A DNA stretch of 64,000 bases, from positions 3,597,501 to 3,661,500 of the forward strand of contig NC_080569.1 in the NCBI RefSeq assembly GCF_030253575.1, written 5' to 3'. This stretch comes from Rhododendron vialii. Its lineage: Eukaryota > Streptophyta > Magnoliopsida > Ericales > Ericaceae. Both the position numbers and the translations under genes were made by a program. Within the stretch, counting starts at the first letter, position 1. The number at the start of each line of letters is the position of its first letter. The notes under the pieces were generated by a model. The model was given only the letters and a program-made list of their open reading frames with translations. It was not told the origin of the DNA and made no database searches. Shown here one piece after another: positions 36,401-46,500 of the stretch.

Positions 36401-37082
36401 ATTTTTTGTCCTTATTCAAATTTTTTTCGTATCACTTGGTTTATTATCATTTTGTTGGTTTATTATCATTTTGTTGTTGGGATTACTGCATCCTCATGAT
36501 AAGAGGAATTTAAAAAGTAAAAAATTTTGACCGAAATCCAATTTTTTTTGAATAAAGACGAAAGTAAATCAATAACTTTCGTCTTTATTCAAAAAAAATT
36601 GGATTTCGGTCAAATTTTTTTACTTTTTAAATTCTAAAAATTCCACTTGTCATGATGATGCAATAATTCCAAAAAAATGATAATAAACCAAATGATACGA
36701 AAAAAATTTGAATAAAAACAAAAAATAAGCCACCGTAGCTTATCCGAACGGGGCTTACAGTTATGTGGGCCTTATTATAGGATTTCCTCGGAACCTTGTT
36801 ATAGGACTTCTTCGGTTCTTCTTCTTCTTCCTCCTTCTCCTCCTCGTCATGGTCGCAGTCCCAATCTACAATATTATGCCCTACCGAAGAAACCAAATGT
36901 CGGACAGAGCACTTGGAAAAAGTAGTCGGCAAAGATCGATACAATGAGCAGAAGACGATAGGATTGGAGAATTTTGCGGCGGAAGGGTAGGGTTTCTTGA
37001 TATCATTAAATTCATCTATTATCGACAACTTAGCCTTGTGGAGGAAGGGAATACTACTAGTGTTGATCAGGGAAGAAGACAT
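21406..37082 (-). CDS. DEG9-like (protease Do-like) protein lacking catalytic His and Ser
   Basis: Ten exons on the minus strand: 37082-36759, 32808-32574, 28580-28381, 27497-27332, 26910-26719, 25328-25096, 24955-24884, 21978-21919, 21814-21707, 21495-21406. All introns are GT-AG and the joined frame is open for 559 residues, close to the usual DEG9 size. Order of parts: an N-terminal region ending in an acidic run (about residues 76-90), a trypsin-like domain, PDZ-like segments (GVLITEVMPNYPE, ILSIDGISINNDGT) and the conserved YYVIGGFVFTTLSFPYLQ block. The HtrA triad is broken: the expected TNAHSV reads TSAGAV (Gly154 for His) and GNSGGP reads GKVGGP (Val263 for Ser); Asp185 in DTDLA is kept. 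An active protease is therefore very unlikely. Arabidopsis DEG9 is a nuclear/nucleolar protease acting on ARR4; this copy can at most bind. The protein ends shortly after RTPDILKAHC, before the usual SDDLK tail. Introns hold many transposons. Confidence 0.87.
22802..24215. mobile_element. TIR element nested in the hAT-like element
   Basis: Left end GGGGCCGGTTCTACCCACAC, continuing AAATTTTAACAC, pairs with the complement of the right end GGGGCTAGTTCTACCTGCAC, continuing AGATTTTAACAC, giving about 32-bp inverted ends. The interior is non-coding, with CT-rich left and GA-rich right arms, and carries the hAT MITE at 23621. A clear target duplication is not seen. Confidence 0.68.
23621..24059. mobile_element. 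hAT MITE, copy 1 (innermost layer)
   Basis: Perfect 10-bp ends CTTAGTTGCA/TGCAACTAAG and a perfect 8-bp duplication GGTGGGAA (23613-23620 and 24060-24067). The inside contains TGGGAGC and GCTCCC words (TTTGCGCTCCCAAC, GGGAGCTCGCTCCT). A second copy is at 47134-47564. Confidence 0.88.
24225..24600 (-). mobile_element. LINE 3' fragment (reverse-transcriptase C-terminal region)
   Basis: On the minus strand the fragment encodes KTRRDKIRNETIREMVGVAP, EEKLRENRLRWFGYIYRRPE and GRGRPKLTLDVVV, a block typical of the C-terminus of plant LINE polyproteins. It is followed by the common tail text with TAGCCGATCCCAAGTGATTG and a TTTGG repeat. It is 5'-truncated and has no full reverse transcriptase. Confidence 0.8.
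25378..26551. mobile_element. Mutator-like non-autonomous element in intron 5
   Basis: A perfect 9-bp duplication TTATAGAAA lies at 25369-25377 and 26552-26560. The terminal inverted repeats are about 110 bp long: TTTTCACTTACACCCCCTGT and CCTTGTACTCTGGACTAAAG at the left are mirrored at the right, with small gaps. Long ends plus 9-bp duplication indicate a MULE. No transposase was seen in the 1.17-kb element. Confidence 0.85.
27992..28024. repeat. Poly-G tract in intron 3
   Basis: G runs interrupted by T, C and GC. Its length may be inaccurate in the assembly. Confidence 0.7.
29067..30375. mobile_element. GTGTCC-family hAT element interrupted by another element
   Basis: The left end CTATGTCACACTGACACGGA and a right end with GTGTCCGTGCTACATAG resemble the termini of the copies at 31913 and 50260. 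AATATAAC (29059-29066) and AATATAAT (30376-30383) could be the 8-bp duplication. The element is split by the insertion at 29133-29913. Its boundaries are inferred from family resemblance. Confidence 0.5.
29133..29913. mobile_element. hAT-like element with CCGGTT-rich arms, inserted in the GTGTCC element
   Basis: Left end CAATGTTTTAAAAACCGGCC pairs with the complement of the right end TAATGTTTTGAAAACTGGAC. Flanks AAGCCAAT and ACGGCAAT agree at 6 of 8 bases. The interior (about 29435-29655) holds about three imperfect copies of a roughly 100-bp unit with TGTGGGATTGCATTG and GAAGCATTTATAGAGC. Confidence 0.6.
31313..31438. repeat. Tandem duplication, 64-bp unit
   Basis: Two adjacent, nearly identical copies (31313-31376 and 31377-31438) containing GATGGTGTCTTCCTAGGTAA. 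They lie in intron 2 of the minus gene. Confidence 0.85.
31913..32331. mobile_element. GTGTCC-family hAT MITE in intron 2
   Basis: A perfect 8-bp duplication CCCTCAAA (31905-31912 and 32332-32339) flanks ends CTATGAAGCACCGACACC and the complement CTATGATGCACGGACACG. The arms repeat GGACACG/CGTGTCC words around an AT-rich core. Confidence 0.87.
34755..34915. repeat. Minisatellite, 44-bp unit
   Basis: About four units of GCACGCACCACAAACTATCC plus CCTACAGCCCCACCACAACC; one is shortened by internal deletion. It lies in intron 1 of the minus gene. The surrounding open frame (34652-35086) exists only because of this array. Confidence 0.85.
35480..35970. repeat. Degenerate repeat of GAGCTCGAGC type
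   Basis: Rich in CTCGAGCTCGAGCC, AGCCGAGCTCGAGTCG and GCTCGAGACGAGCC near the left, then AT-rich, then ACTCAAACCTCGAACAAT. Related degenerate stretches occur near 4.1-4.4, 45.5-45.7, 47.6-47.75 and 58.3-58.8 kb. Confidence 0.5.
36368..36754. repeat. Tourist-like MITE abutting a splice donor
   Basis: Left end GGGGGTGTTCGGACAAATAA and the complement of the right end GCCCCGTTCGGATAAGCTAC pair, as do longer inner arms (GGCTTATTTTTTG, CAAATTTTTTTCGTATCA, GGTTTATTATCA). TTA lies on both sides (36365-36367 and 36755-36757). The right TTA forms part of the GTAAG donor of exon 1 of the minus DEG9-like gene. Confidence 0.8.
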
Positions 37083-37514
37083 AGTTTCGACGCAGGGATG
37101 GAAATTTCGCGTACAGCTTTAATATTGTGCTTGTATTCCTGTCCGACGCCCCATTTTGTTTTCATCTTGGGTTTTGTGTGGGCATATTTTACTCCATAAA
37201 TTTTGCTTCCTCCAGTAGGGTTTTAGCTGCCTGCTGTTATGGCGACAGCAATTTGGGCCCAAAAAAAGCTAAACCGCGGGCCCTGTCTCGTTCAGCCTCT
37301 TTGATGGTGGAAAAGGATGAAATAAAAAGGAAAATCTTAATTTAAAAATTATTTTTATTGGTGTCTAAATCTTAATTCAAATAAAGCATAAAAAGTAGAT
37401 ATTCACTGTTACGCTTTTTTATACTCCTGTCTCCAAGTCTCCAACAAGGCAACAAGTACAGTTAGCGTGGGCATCTCTCAGTTCGGCCGTCCGTCGTTTC
37501 TTCATCCCAGCAAG
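37083..37514. promoter_or_regulatory. Shared intergenic region of the divergent DEG9-like pair
   Basis: The 432 bp between the two start codons is the only space for both promoters. TTTTTATACTCC at about 37415 could be the TATA box of the plus gene, roughly 95 bases before its ATG. No clear TATA is seen for the minus gene. A GC-rich patch (about 37250-37290) is near the centre. Bidirectional function is inferred from the layout only. Confidence 0.55.
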
Positions 37515-40500
37515 ATGATGTTGACTACTTCTTCTCCCATCGCTGATCCTCTCTTTTGTAAGTTTAAGTCAACCAACGTAGATTCCAAAAAACCCATCGG
37601 TTGGCCGCCGGTTGTTTCTTGTGCCTCCAAATTCCCAGTGGCTAATAACAGTTTTCAATCGTTCCTCTCAATTTCATCTGATCTGGTCGACCATTGTACT
37701 CTACTAGTACATAATCGTACTAGTAACATTATTGGGAGGTCTTTCACCTCTCGCGCCTCTGTCAGGGGTGATGTCTCTTCGCTTGGGAAGAAATTGTTAG
37801 TTTTGGCTGAAGATCGTGAAGATGACGATGATGATGACGATGATGAACACGAGCTGAAGAATATCGTAAGTTCGATTAATTATCTGCCTCTTTTTTTTTC
37901 TTTTCTTTTTTTAACACCCTTCGAATGGTGAAAATAGAAAAGAAAGGAGATGGAAAAAAGATGAATCTTTATTGGTACATTTCGTTTCTCACCATATTTT
38001 TGTCACCCAATCCTCTCTTTTCTCTCATTTACTCAAGAGTCCATAGGGCCTGCGGGTGTCTATCATTTTAATCAGATACTATCAGATAGACAGGCCTGTT
38101 TGGATTCTCTTGAAAGTCAAATTTCCTGTCGTCTGTCACTATTTTTTATATAACAAATTTTACACGAGGGATTGTTAAATATAAAAAAACACGGGTTGCT
38201 TAAGCATTCAACTGATTCACTTGAGATCAGGTTTGTCTCCCGTTTATAATTATCTTCATGGAGCAGTCCAGCTGCTAGGATGCAGACAGCTCGCCAATGA
38301 CGGAAATTTTGAGAACGCAGCACACACACTATTGCAAGTAGTATGGCGTCCTTTACAGCCTAGCGAAAAATAATAATTAAGGTATCCGAAGATTTGAGGT
38401 CGATTTGATGATTAGGAAAGATCACTTTAGTTTGTCAGTAATAAGAAAAATCCTATTCATCAGATATCGAGCATTATGATTTCGAAGCACATATTGAGTT
38501 AAAACAGATGGGCACACTGGAACAAAAGTCAATTTGTTTGTGTTGCGATCATGTGTTATCACATCAACATGATTTTTTTGGCTTGGTTTTGTCTTAAGTT
38601 TTGCGATCTTGTGATAGTGCTAGGCTGATCAAGCACGAATATGAACGGGGGCCAATATCGGTCCATGCACTAACCTGCCCACAGAGGCACGGGGTGAGTG
38701 GGTGACGCTATGCGTGACGAGTGCATAGACACACACCTCCCTTTGTATTTGGTTGAAATCAGACTATATAAGGTGAATACCCTAGCTCACTAATTGGGGG
38801 TTCTTCATTTTTTTGTTTGTCCTCTTGGGCTGGGGCAGGGGCAGCCCCTTTTGGCCCGCACTACCTTTGTCTGTGGTTGTGATCTCATAAGAGTCATAAC
38901 TAAGAACAACAATTAATAATTAAAAAGTGAATTGTAAATTTGGTCGCGATGGCGGGAGCCTCGTGCACTGGGTTTGCCCTTTATTGTAAATTTGCAGATA
39001 TAGTCAATTTGGATTTTATGATAATCCTGAAAAAAGTGCAAAGCTTTTTACCACAAGAATTAAGGAGTACAATAAGTTTAAGATTTGAAAAGGGATGGTT
39101 TTATAGACATTCCAAACGGACCGTAATAATGATATTGAATTGAGTTTGACTGCTACACCATGTTTACCTAGTGTCCCTTGCCATTAAAAATCACAAATAC
39201 AATGTGCTGTACTCTCTACAATGTTTAGACTTTCTATTGATCAGTGATACCCCATGTAGTATGACTGTATTCTTTATATTTACTTGTACTTTCAGCCCTT
39301 AAAAAACCACTTACTTGCAGCCATGCCACATTAAGGTTGGTTAAGCAAAAAGAAAAGCAGCCGACCAATAAAAAAAGGCAAACAGAAAAGCAAATGCAAA
39401 AAGCAAGATAAACTCTACTAGTAATTCTTTTTACACTAAGTGAATTTGTCAAAAGATAATAGCATTCTCTGCTTTCTATTTCATTCTTCGTACATCCTCG
39501 TTAGATAAGGTAGACCATCAATATGGTTTCATTGGAAGTTATATTATTTATCAGTGCTCCTGCGGTGATCATGCGGAATACCACAATAAGAAAGGATATG
39601 CTAATTATTGGTTTCTTTTTGCAGCCACAATTAGATGCAGTCGTCAAGGTATTTTGCATTATGGCAGAACCGGATTTTGCATCCCCATGGGGAAGGGTAC
39701 AAGAAGAGTCTTATAGTACTGGGTTAATTGTGAGTGGGAGAAAAGTGTTAACTACTGCTCATTCAGTTGATCACCACACTCTAGTGAAACTTAAGAAACA
39801 CAACTGTGATACAATGTATACAGCTACAATGCTTGCTATAGCACCTGAGTGTGATCTTGGTATGATTTACTTTGCTTGTTCTCTCCATCATTTAATGCAT
39901 TCCTTTTTGTATCATTAAATTCGGCTAAAGTATGAGATTTTGGGCAAACGTGCAAACATTAGTTATGTTTTTACCTATTAGTGTTCCTTGATTTATTTTT
40001 TCAGAACAATTAGTCCACCTAAAAAATCAAAAGGACTCAGGACAGGAGTAAACAGAATGCATAGAGTGGAAGCTTAGTGGTAATAGAAGTGCTAGTGTTG
40101 ACAAAGTGACGGTCCAGGAAACGAAGTGTTTTAAGTACCTTAGCTCAATTGGTAGTAAGGATGGAGAGAGTGAGGATGATGTATTCCCTCCATCCCCATT
40201 TGTTGGTCCCTTTTTGGTTGTCCGAACTTAATAAGGAAACACTATCATTGCATGTCTTATTACCATTTTATCCTCCAGTCATTAGCTTTTATTGCTTTTA
40301 TTACTTTTGGAGTACTGCTAATTTCAAAAGTGATGGGTAAAAGAGAAACTTCATTGAATATTGTTCTTTTAATTTGAAGTGGGACAATTTTTTTTGGGAC
40401 AACAAAAAGTGGTAACTTTCTGATAAAAAAAACAAAAGACAAAAAGGGGTAACTGGGACCAACAACTGGGGACCGATGGAGTAAATTGAATAAGTGACGG

Positions 40501-43500
40501 AGTGCTTCGAGAGTGTTGTGTGAATTGAGGATACCCGAAAGTTGAAGGAAAGATTATAGCGTACTACTATAAAGCTAACCATGTTATACAAATGGCGTGT
40601 TCGGCTACTGAAAAACATGGGAGCAAGATGAGTGTAGTTGAAATGAGAGTGTTAAGATGGATGTGTGGAAAGCTCTTGTGAGACAAAATTATTAAACGAA
40701 AACCTTCGGGGAATGGTAGAGTAGCACCTATAGAAGATAAGTTGAGGGAAGAGAGATTAAGGTGGTTTGGACATGCCTATCGTAGATTGGTCGATGCAAT
40801 AGTTAGGAGGAGTGATATGGTTTTGGTAGTTGGGGGCACTAACGAAGGGGTAGGTAGCTACAAATGGACCTTAGAGTTGGTTGTTCGAGGATGTAAGTTT
40901 GTTGGATCTAATGGACCACAATGCCTTCGATAGGGATCAAAGGGGAAAAAACTTATCCTCGCAGGTAACCCTAATTGATTGGAATTTAAGGGGCATTTTG
41001 TTTTGGTTTGGGTTTAATAAATTTAACCTAAGAATTTTGGACTGATTAAAAGATAGTTCCTTTTTCAAAAAATACTCATGCCAATACGTATTTATATCAA
41101 TTTGACCTTTCTAGCACTTGATTAGATGTTCTGCTTTTTCTATATCCATTTGTTTTGCCCTTATATACATCTGTGTTTTAAAATCTCTATTTCATAAGGT
41201 AGGGATTTGATTACATACCTCCAGCTATTGGCTTTCTCAAGTGGTTTGTTTCTTATTTGCATTTTATTTGTGGTTAGATGTAGGGCTTTCCTAGTTCTTA
41301 CATGTTTGATTCTCAAGTTTGAAAAATTGTTTTCGTGATTCTCGTTTATACTCTCTGCCCAAATGAGATAAAGGAAAAAAATATTGAAGAATTTTGCCGT
41401 CCAGAAAAAGTGAACAGTGGTTTGTTTCTTATTTGCATTTTTTGTGTGGTTATATGTGGGGCTTTCTTAGTTCTTACATGTTTGATTCTCAAGTTTGAAA
41501 AATTGGTTTCATGATTCTTGTATAGAGTCTCTACCCAAATGAGAAAAAGAAAAACTTTTTGCAGAATTTAGCTGGTCAGAAAAAGTGAACAGCCAAATAA
41601 TTTATTTGGTCCTGTGGTTGTTGTTGTTTGATGTTTTCGTTTGGACTGCTATAGATCTTGCACAATACAAGATACTATATCTCCATGTTTGCAGTAAATA
41701 ATGGCAAGCTCTTCAAAAAATAAGAAGCAACTCTTGGAAAAACAAAGAGACTTCTAAACCATAGGCATTCTTGGTCAACAAATAAGAAAGATAGGCTGGA
41801 TAAGATTACATTTTTGATGGACTTTTGAATGACTTTTCGATTAAAATGAGTGGGTTATATTATATGGGGTGATTTTGCTTGCAGCGATGCTAACAGTACA
41901 TGATGATGAATTCTGGAAAGCAGTTAAGCCGGTGGAATTTGGGGATATGCCATCCCCTGGGGATAAATTGATTTTTACTGGCTATCGAGAAGATAGAGAT
42001 TATGTGTCTCTGATGGCTGCTAGTGTGTCGAGATTGAGCATGAGACGCTATTCGTTTTGGGGCACCACACTTCTGGCTTTGCAGGTACAGTAAAGGAAAA
42101 TTGTCCGTAATTTTCTTAGTAATATTAATCTTATGGTTGAGTTCCACTTCTTTTTCAGGAGTTTAACTTCTGAAATCTCCTTTTTCCACCACGGCAATTG
42201 CATAAGAGAATTTCCAGTAGTTTATTAGTTATAGGATTAGCTTATTAATTTATTATACTTTGCGATAAATTGTGTCATAATTCTTTATTGTAAAAATTGT
42301 GGTATAGTGCCATGTTGTAAAATTGTTACTTTAATGGTACAAATGCAGCTTCTTTTTTTCCTTCTATTTTCTCAAACTTTAAAAATGCTAAATATGGGTC
42401 CATCATCAAAGATGCAGAAACAGTGGAGTTAATAAGATTTTAGTTAATAGTTAAACTGGTGCCAACAGCCAAGTTATACCAGTTGTTTTACCTTACCACC
42501 AAAGAAGGAAATGAAACTTGATGCCAAAATATGGGTGTAGCAATGTATATAGCAAACTATTGGAAGTACTCTAATGTAAGACTATCATTATGCAAATTTT
42601 GTGGAGAAGAAAGTGCTCATTGATTACGTTGGTTTAGGTTGGACACAGAGCCTGGAAACTATAATTTAACGAACGAATTGCATTTCTTTCAAATGTGAGT
42701 GTTCACTGGTATCATGTACACTACACCTAAGCAGTGTTCCCTGACTTTCTTGTCTTGGAAGCTGTGCTGCAGTGCAATGTTTTTAAATGTAAAACTGTTA
42801 AAGAGATAAAACCAGAGTATTAGCGAGAATCGAAAAGAACCCTGGTTGACCGGGCAACCTATCAAACATGTTGTGGGTCAATTGAACTGGCCTTTTTTTT
42901 TGGCAGTAAATATAACTCTATACCACCACTCGAAGTATTATGGCTATAGTATCCGGCCAACTTTTAAACATATCTAGCGGATGTGGATTGTAAGAGTTTG
43001 GGGAGTGCTTTTATGGAACAAGAAAGCCTCACTTGTTGTTTTAGCATCCTTTAGGTTTAGTAGGGTCCTTGAGTCTATGAACAGATGTCTAGAGTCTTTG
43101 TTAGGTAGTTTTTGATCATTTTAAGAAATAATTTCGAGAGCTTCTCTAATTGTTATCAACTCACTGATCCTCCAAACCGTCGTCATCCCCAACCACCAAA
43201 AACTTGGGAATTCTTGGTTGGGAACTGAACAACTGCATCTAAAGAATGTCTTTAAATAACAAATTGTTTATATCTGTTGTATTTCTTGTCTTGAGACTTG
43301 AATATATTTGTGACATATTTATGATCTCATGGCTGAATTCTGGTTGAATGGTTGGGTTTTCAGAACTTATGTATACTGTTGTCCCAGTTTCTTGTTTATG
43401 CTTGCGTCAAAAACAACTTTTCAACAAGATGAAAAAGCTTTTTTTAGTATGGTTTTTGATTTTCACTTTTTAGATGTTCAAAAGAAAATTCTGCTTTTTA

Positions 43501-46500
43501 TTTCGCAACTTTACCATAAGTTCAGCTACAACAAACATCTGCATGTATATAGATAGATATACATATATGTTTTATTGTTCATTGTCAGTACATCGAGGGG
43601 TTATCATTTAAGTATATATAATTGGCAACATGTTTGTTTGATACTCAATCATATATATTCTGGTATAAGGTAGGACTTGTATCAAACATGTAAAACCAAA
43701 TTTGCCAATTCTATAGGGATACCCTAACTTTTTGGGCTACACAGAATTTAAAGCGATAAAATCAACTTTAAAGAAGGATCATTGTTATGGTAAGCTATGC
43801 AGGCCCGGCCTTGAGTTTTTCAAGGCCTTAGGCGGTATTTGAAAATGGGGCCTCTTTTATGTTGTAATATTAATTAGTTGTTCAATTAAAGAAGCAAGTT
43901 AGTGTTGTGGTTTAGTGGCAGAATTGTGTGTCACCTCTTTAGTGCCTTTAGGTCCTAAGTTTGAGGCTCTAAACTGTCAGGCAGGTCATAGGCCCTGAAG
44001 CTGTGACTTGATCAATTTGAACTTTGAAAAGTCATGCTCCAGACTCGGCGGCAATTATAATTACTATACTCACAAATATTTTCCTACTTACATTTGGCGA
44101 ACAGCCATCCATTAATTAGAGGTCAAGAGTTTGTTTCTCTTGGGCTAACCCTGATGGTTAATAGATTTTAATTATCAACTGTAGACCTTAAGTTGGTTTG
44201 GTAAATTTGATATCAATTGAGGGCCTGAGGCCCAAGAGAAATGATATCTTACTATTCTGTCAAGGAAAAGAGTTATGCCTAAGTGGGGCCTCCATTGTTT
44301 GGTCAAAATTAAGCGACTCCATTGGTCTTTGTAATGATATACCATTCTGTTTTTGGTTAACCAAATAAAAAAACTCTGTTTGCATTTAACAGGTCAATGT
44401 AGCCGGGAATGGAGCGATTTACGAGGGACCTGTTTTTGATGAAATATGCAAATGTGTAGGAATAGAATTTCAGTCCAAAGGCAACAAAAGTGACGTTATA
44501 CCTGCAGAAGTTATTAAGCACTTCATTCAAGACTATGACAACAATGGTGCATTTACTGGTATGGTATGATTTTGCAACTTGTAATATCCTAACGCTCCTA
44601 TTTTTTTATTGATCGTTCTTCTAATTATTACTTTTACATAAGCTTCTTAAATAGGAAAATCTATTTTAGGGAGTGTGAAGCTTCATGGTAAGCCATGCAT
44701 AATGGTGCTTGTGGTATTTTTCACAAAGTTCTTGTCTTAGTTAGATAGTGTTGGATACGGCAGCCCCAATGTAATCTATCGTCTTCGTAGTCAGACAATT
44801 GCAGGGACTGTCCCACATTGCCAAACCACGTAACTCCTGTATAAGAGTATACATGCTTGGGCACCGTCTCAGAGATTGGCTCAGTGAAATAGAAGATGCG
44901 GACTACCTTCACCCAAACGGTCTATGGTGTGAGTCCGTATAAGCCTTGATAAGTAGAAATTAATTATAAATAAGCAGAAATTAAATAGGCATGTATTTAT
45001 ATTTAATATATAGTTTAAAGAACTCTTTTGTCAAAAAAAGAAGCCAATCTATATGGTTATATAAAACTCCGATTGAATATAATGCAGGAACCGCTTATGC
45101 GGTTAAGTACCAAGACGGCAAAAGCGTGTTTTTTTCTTGCTCGTTCTTAGACAGGTTGTGATACTCTCCTTTATTGGTTTTTAATCGAAAGTGTTTTGGC
45201 GCTGAATCTTGAAAGGATAGTTGTTCCATAGTAAACAAATGAAACTAGCCGGCTTGATGAACAAGGGGGCTAAAAAAAGGAAAGAAATGTATGAATTCAG
45301 AATTCATATTAGATTGGGTACATGAATTTTTTTTAATTAATCGTGAATTAAAGGAGTGAAATAGATAAACCTTGATGTAGTTTCACTTATTTTACTGAAT
45401 CTTACGGAGCTTGCTCATGTACGACATGATTCAGATTTGATCAAAGGAAAGATTCTCTTCAATTAAACCTGTCTATCCTTTGTATGGCGTTCACGCATTG
45501 TAGCTGGAGTCAGCGGCTCTCTTAGGATTCCCACTGGGCTTAGAGCTGAAAACGAGCTGTGTCGTGCCGTGTTCAATCTTTTTATTAAATTTTTACTAAG
45601 CTCGAGCTTGAGTTCAAACATATAGAAAAGTTAACGAGCAAAGCACAAGCCGAGCCAGTTGAAGCTTGACTCAAGCTCGAGCTTGTTCACAAGCCTTAAC
45701 GAGCCATACACATATATGTATGTACATATGTATATGTGTATATGTATACATACATACTTGCATAGTATAAGAAGTTTTGATTGTGCATGTGCATCTGTCT
45801 TATATATATATGGGACCGATTCATATATATATCAGTCCCCTTCTTATGAGGGACCTTACCTAGCTTAAATGCGGACCTTATAGATCTTGATCAAATTTTG
45901 ATGATCCGAAACGTTCAGTGTGATCAGAACGTGATTTTAAGGGTACCCGCAAAAAATTAGCAAAAAATATGACCGGGAAGTGCTTCATCTGAGCAATTTT
46001 CATTGAATGGTTCAATAAAAAATTGCTCAAAACAAGTACTTTCCGGTCATATTTTTTGCTAATTTCTTGCAAGGGACGTTAAAATCACATTCTGCACATA
46101 TTGAACAGCTTGGATCATCATTGATTTGATCAGGAAATGGGAGGTCCGAATTTTAGCAAGTTAAGGGCGCCCTTATGTGAAGGTTGCGTATATCAATCCC
46201 CTTCCTATAAGGGCGTCCTCACTCAGCAAAGTGTGAGGACGTCCCCTTTTCCTATCAAATTTCGATGATCCAAGCCGCTCAATGTGATCAAAACGTGATT
46301 TTAATGGTTATCGCGAGAAATCAGTAAAATAAAAGACCAGGAAGAGCTTCATTCGAGCAGTTTTCATTGAACGGTTCAAAAAAAACTACTCGGATGGATT
46401 GAATTTCGATGATCCGAGCTGTTCAATGTGATCAGAACGTGATTTTAAAGGTACTCGTGAGAAATCAACAAAAAAAAAGACCGGGAAGGGTTTCATCCGA

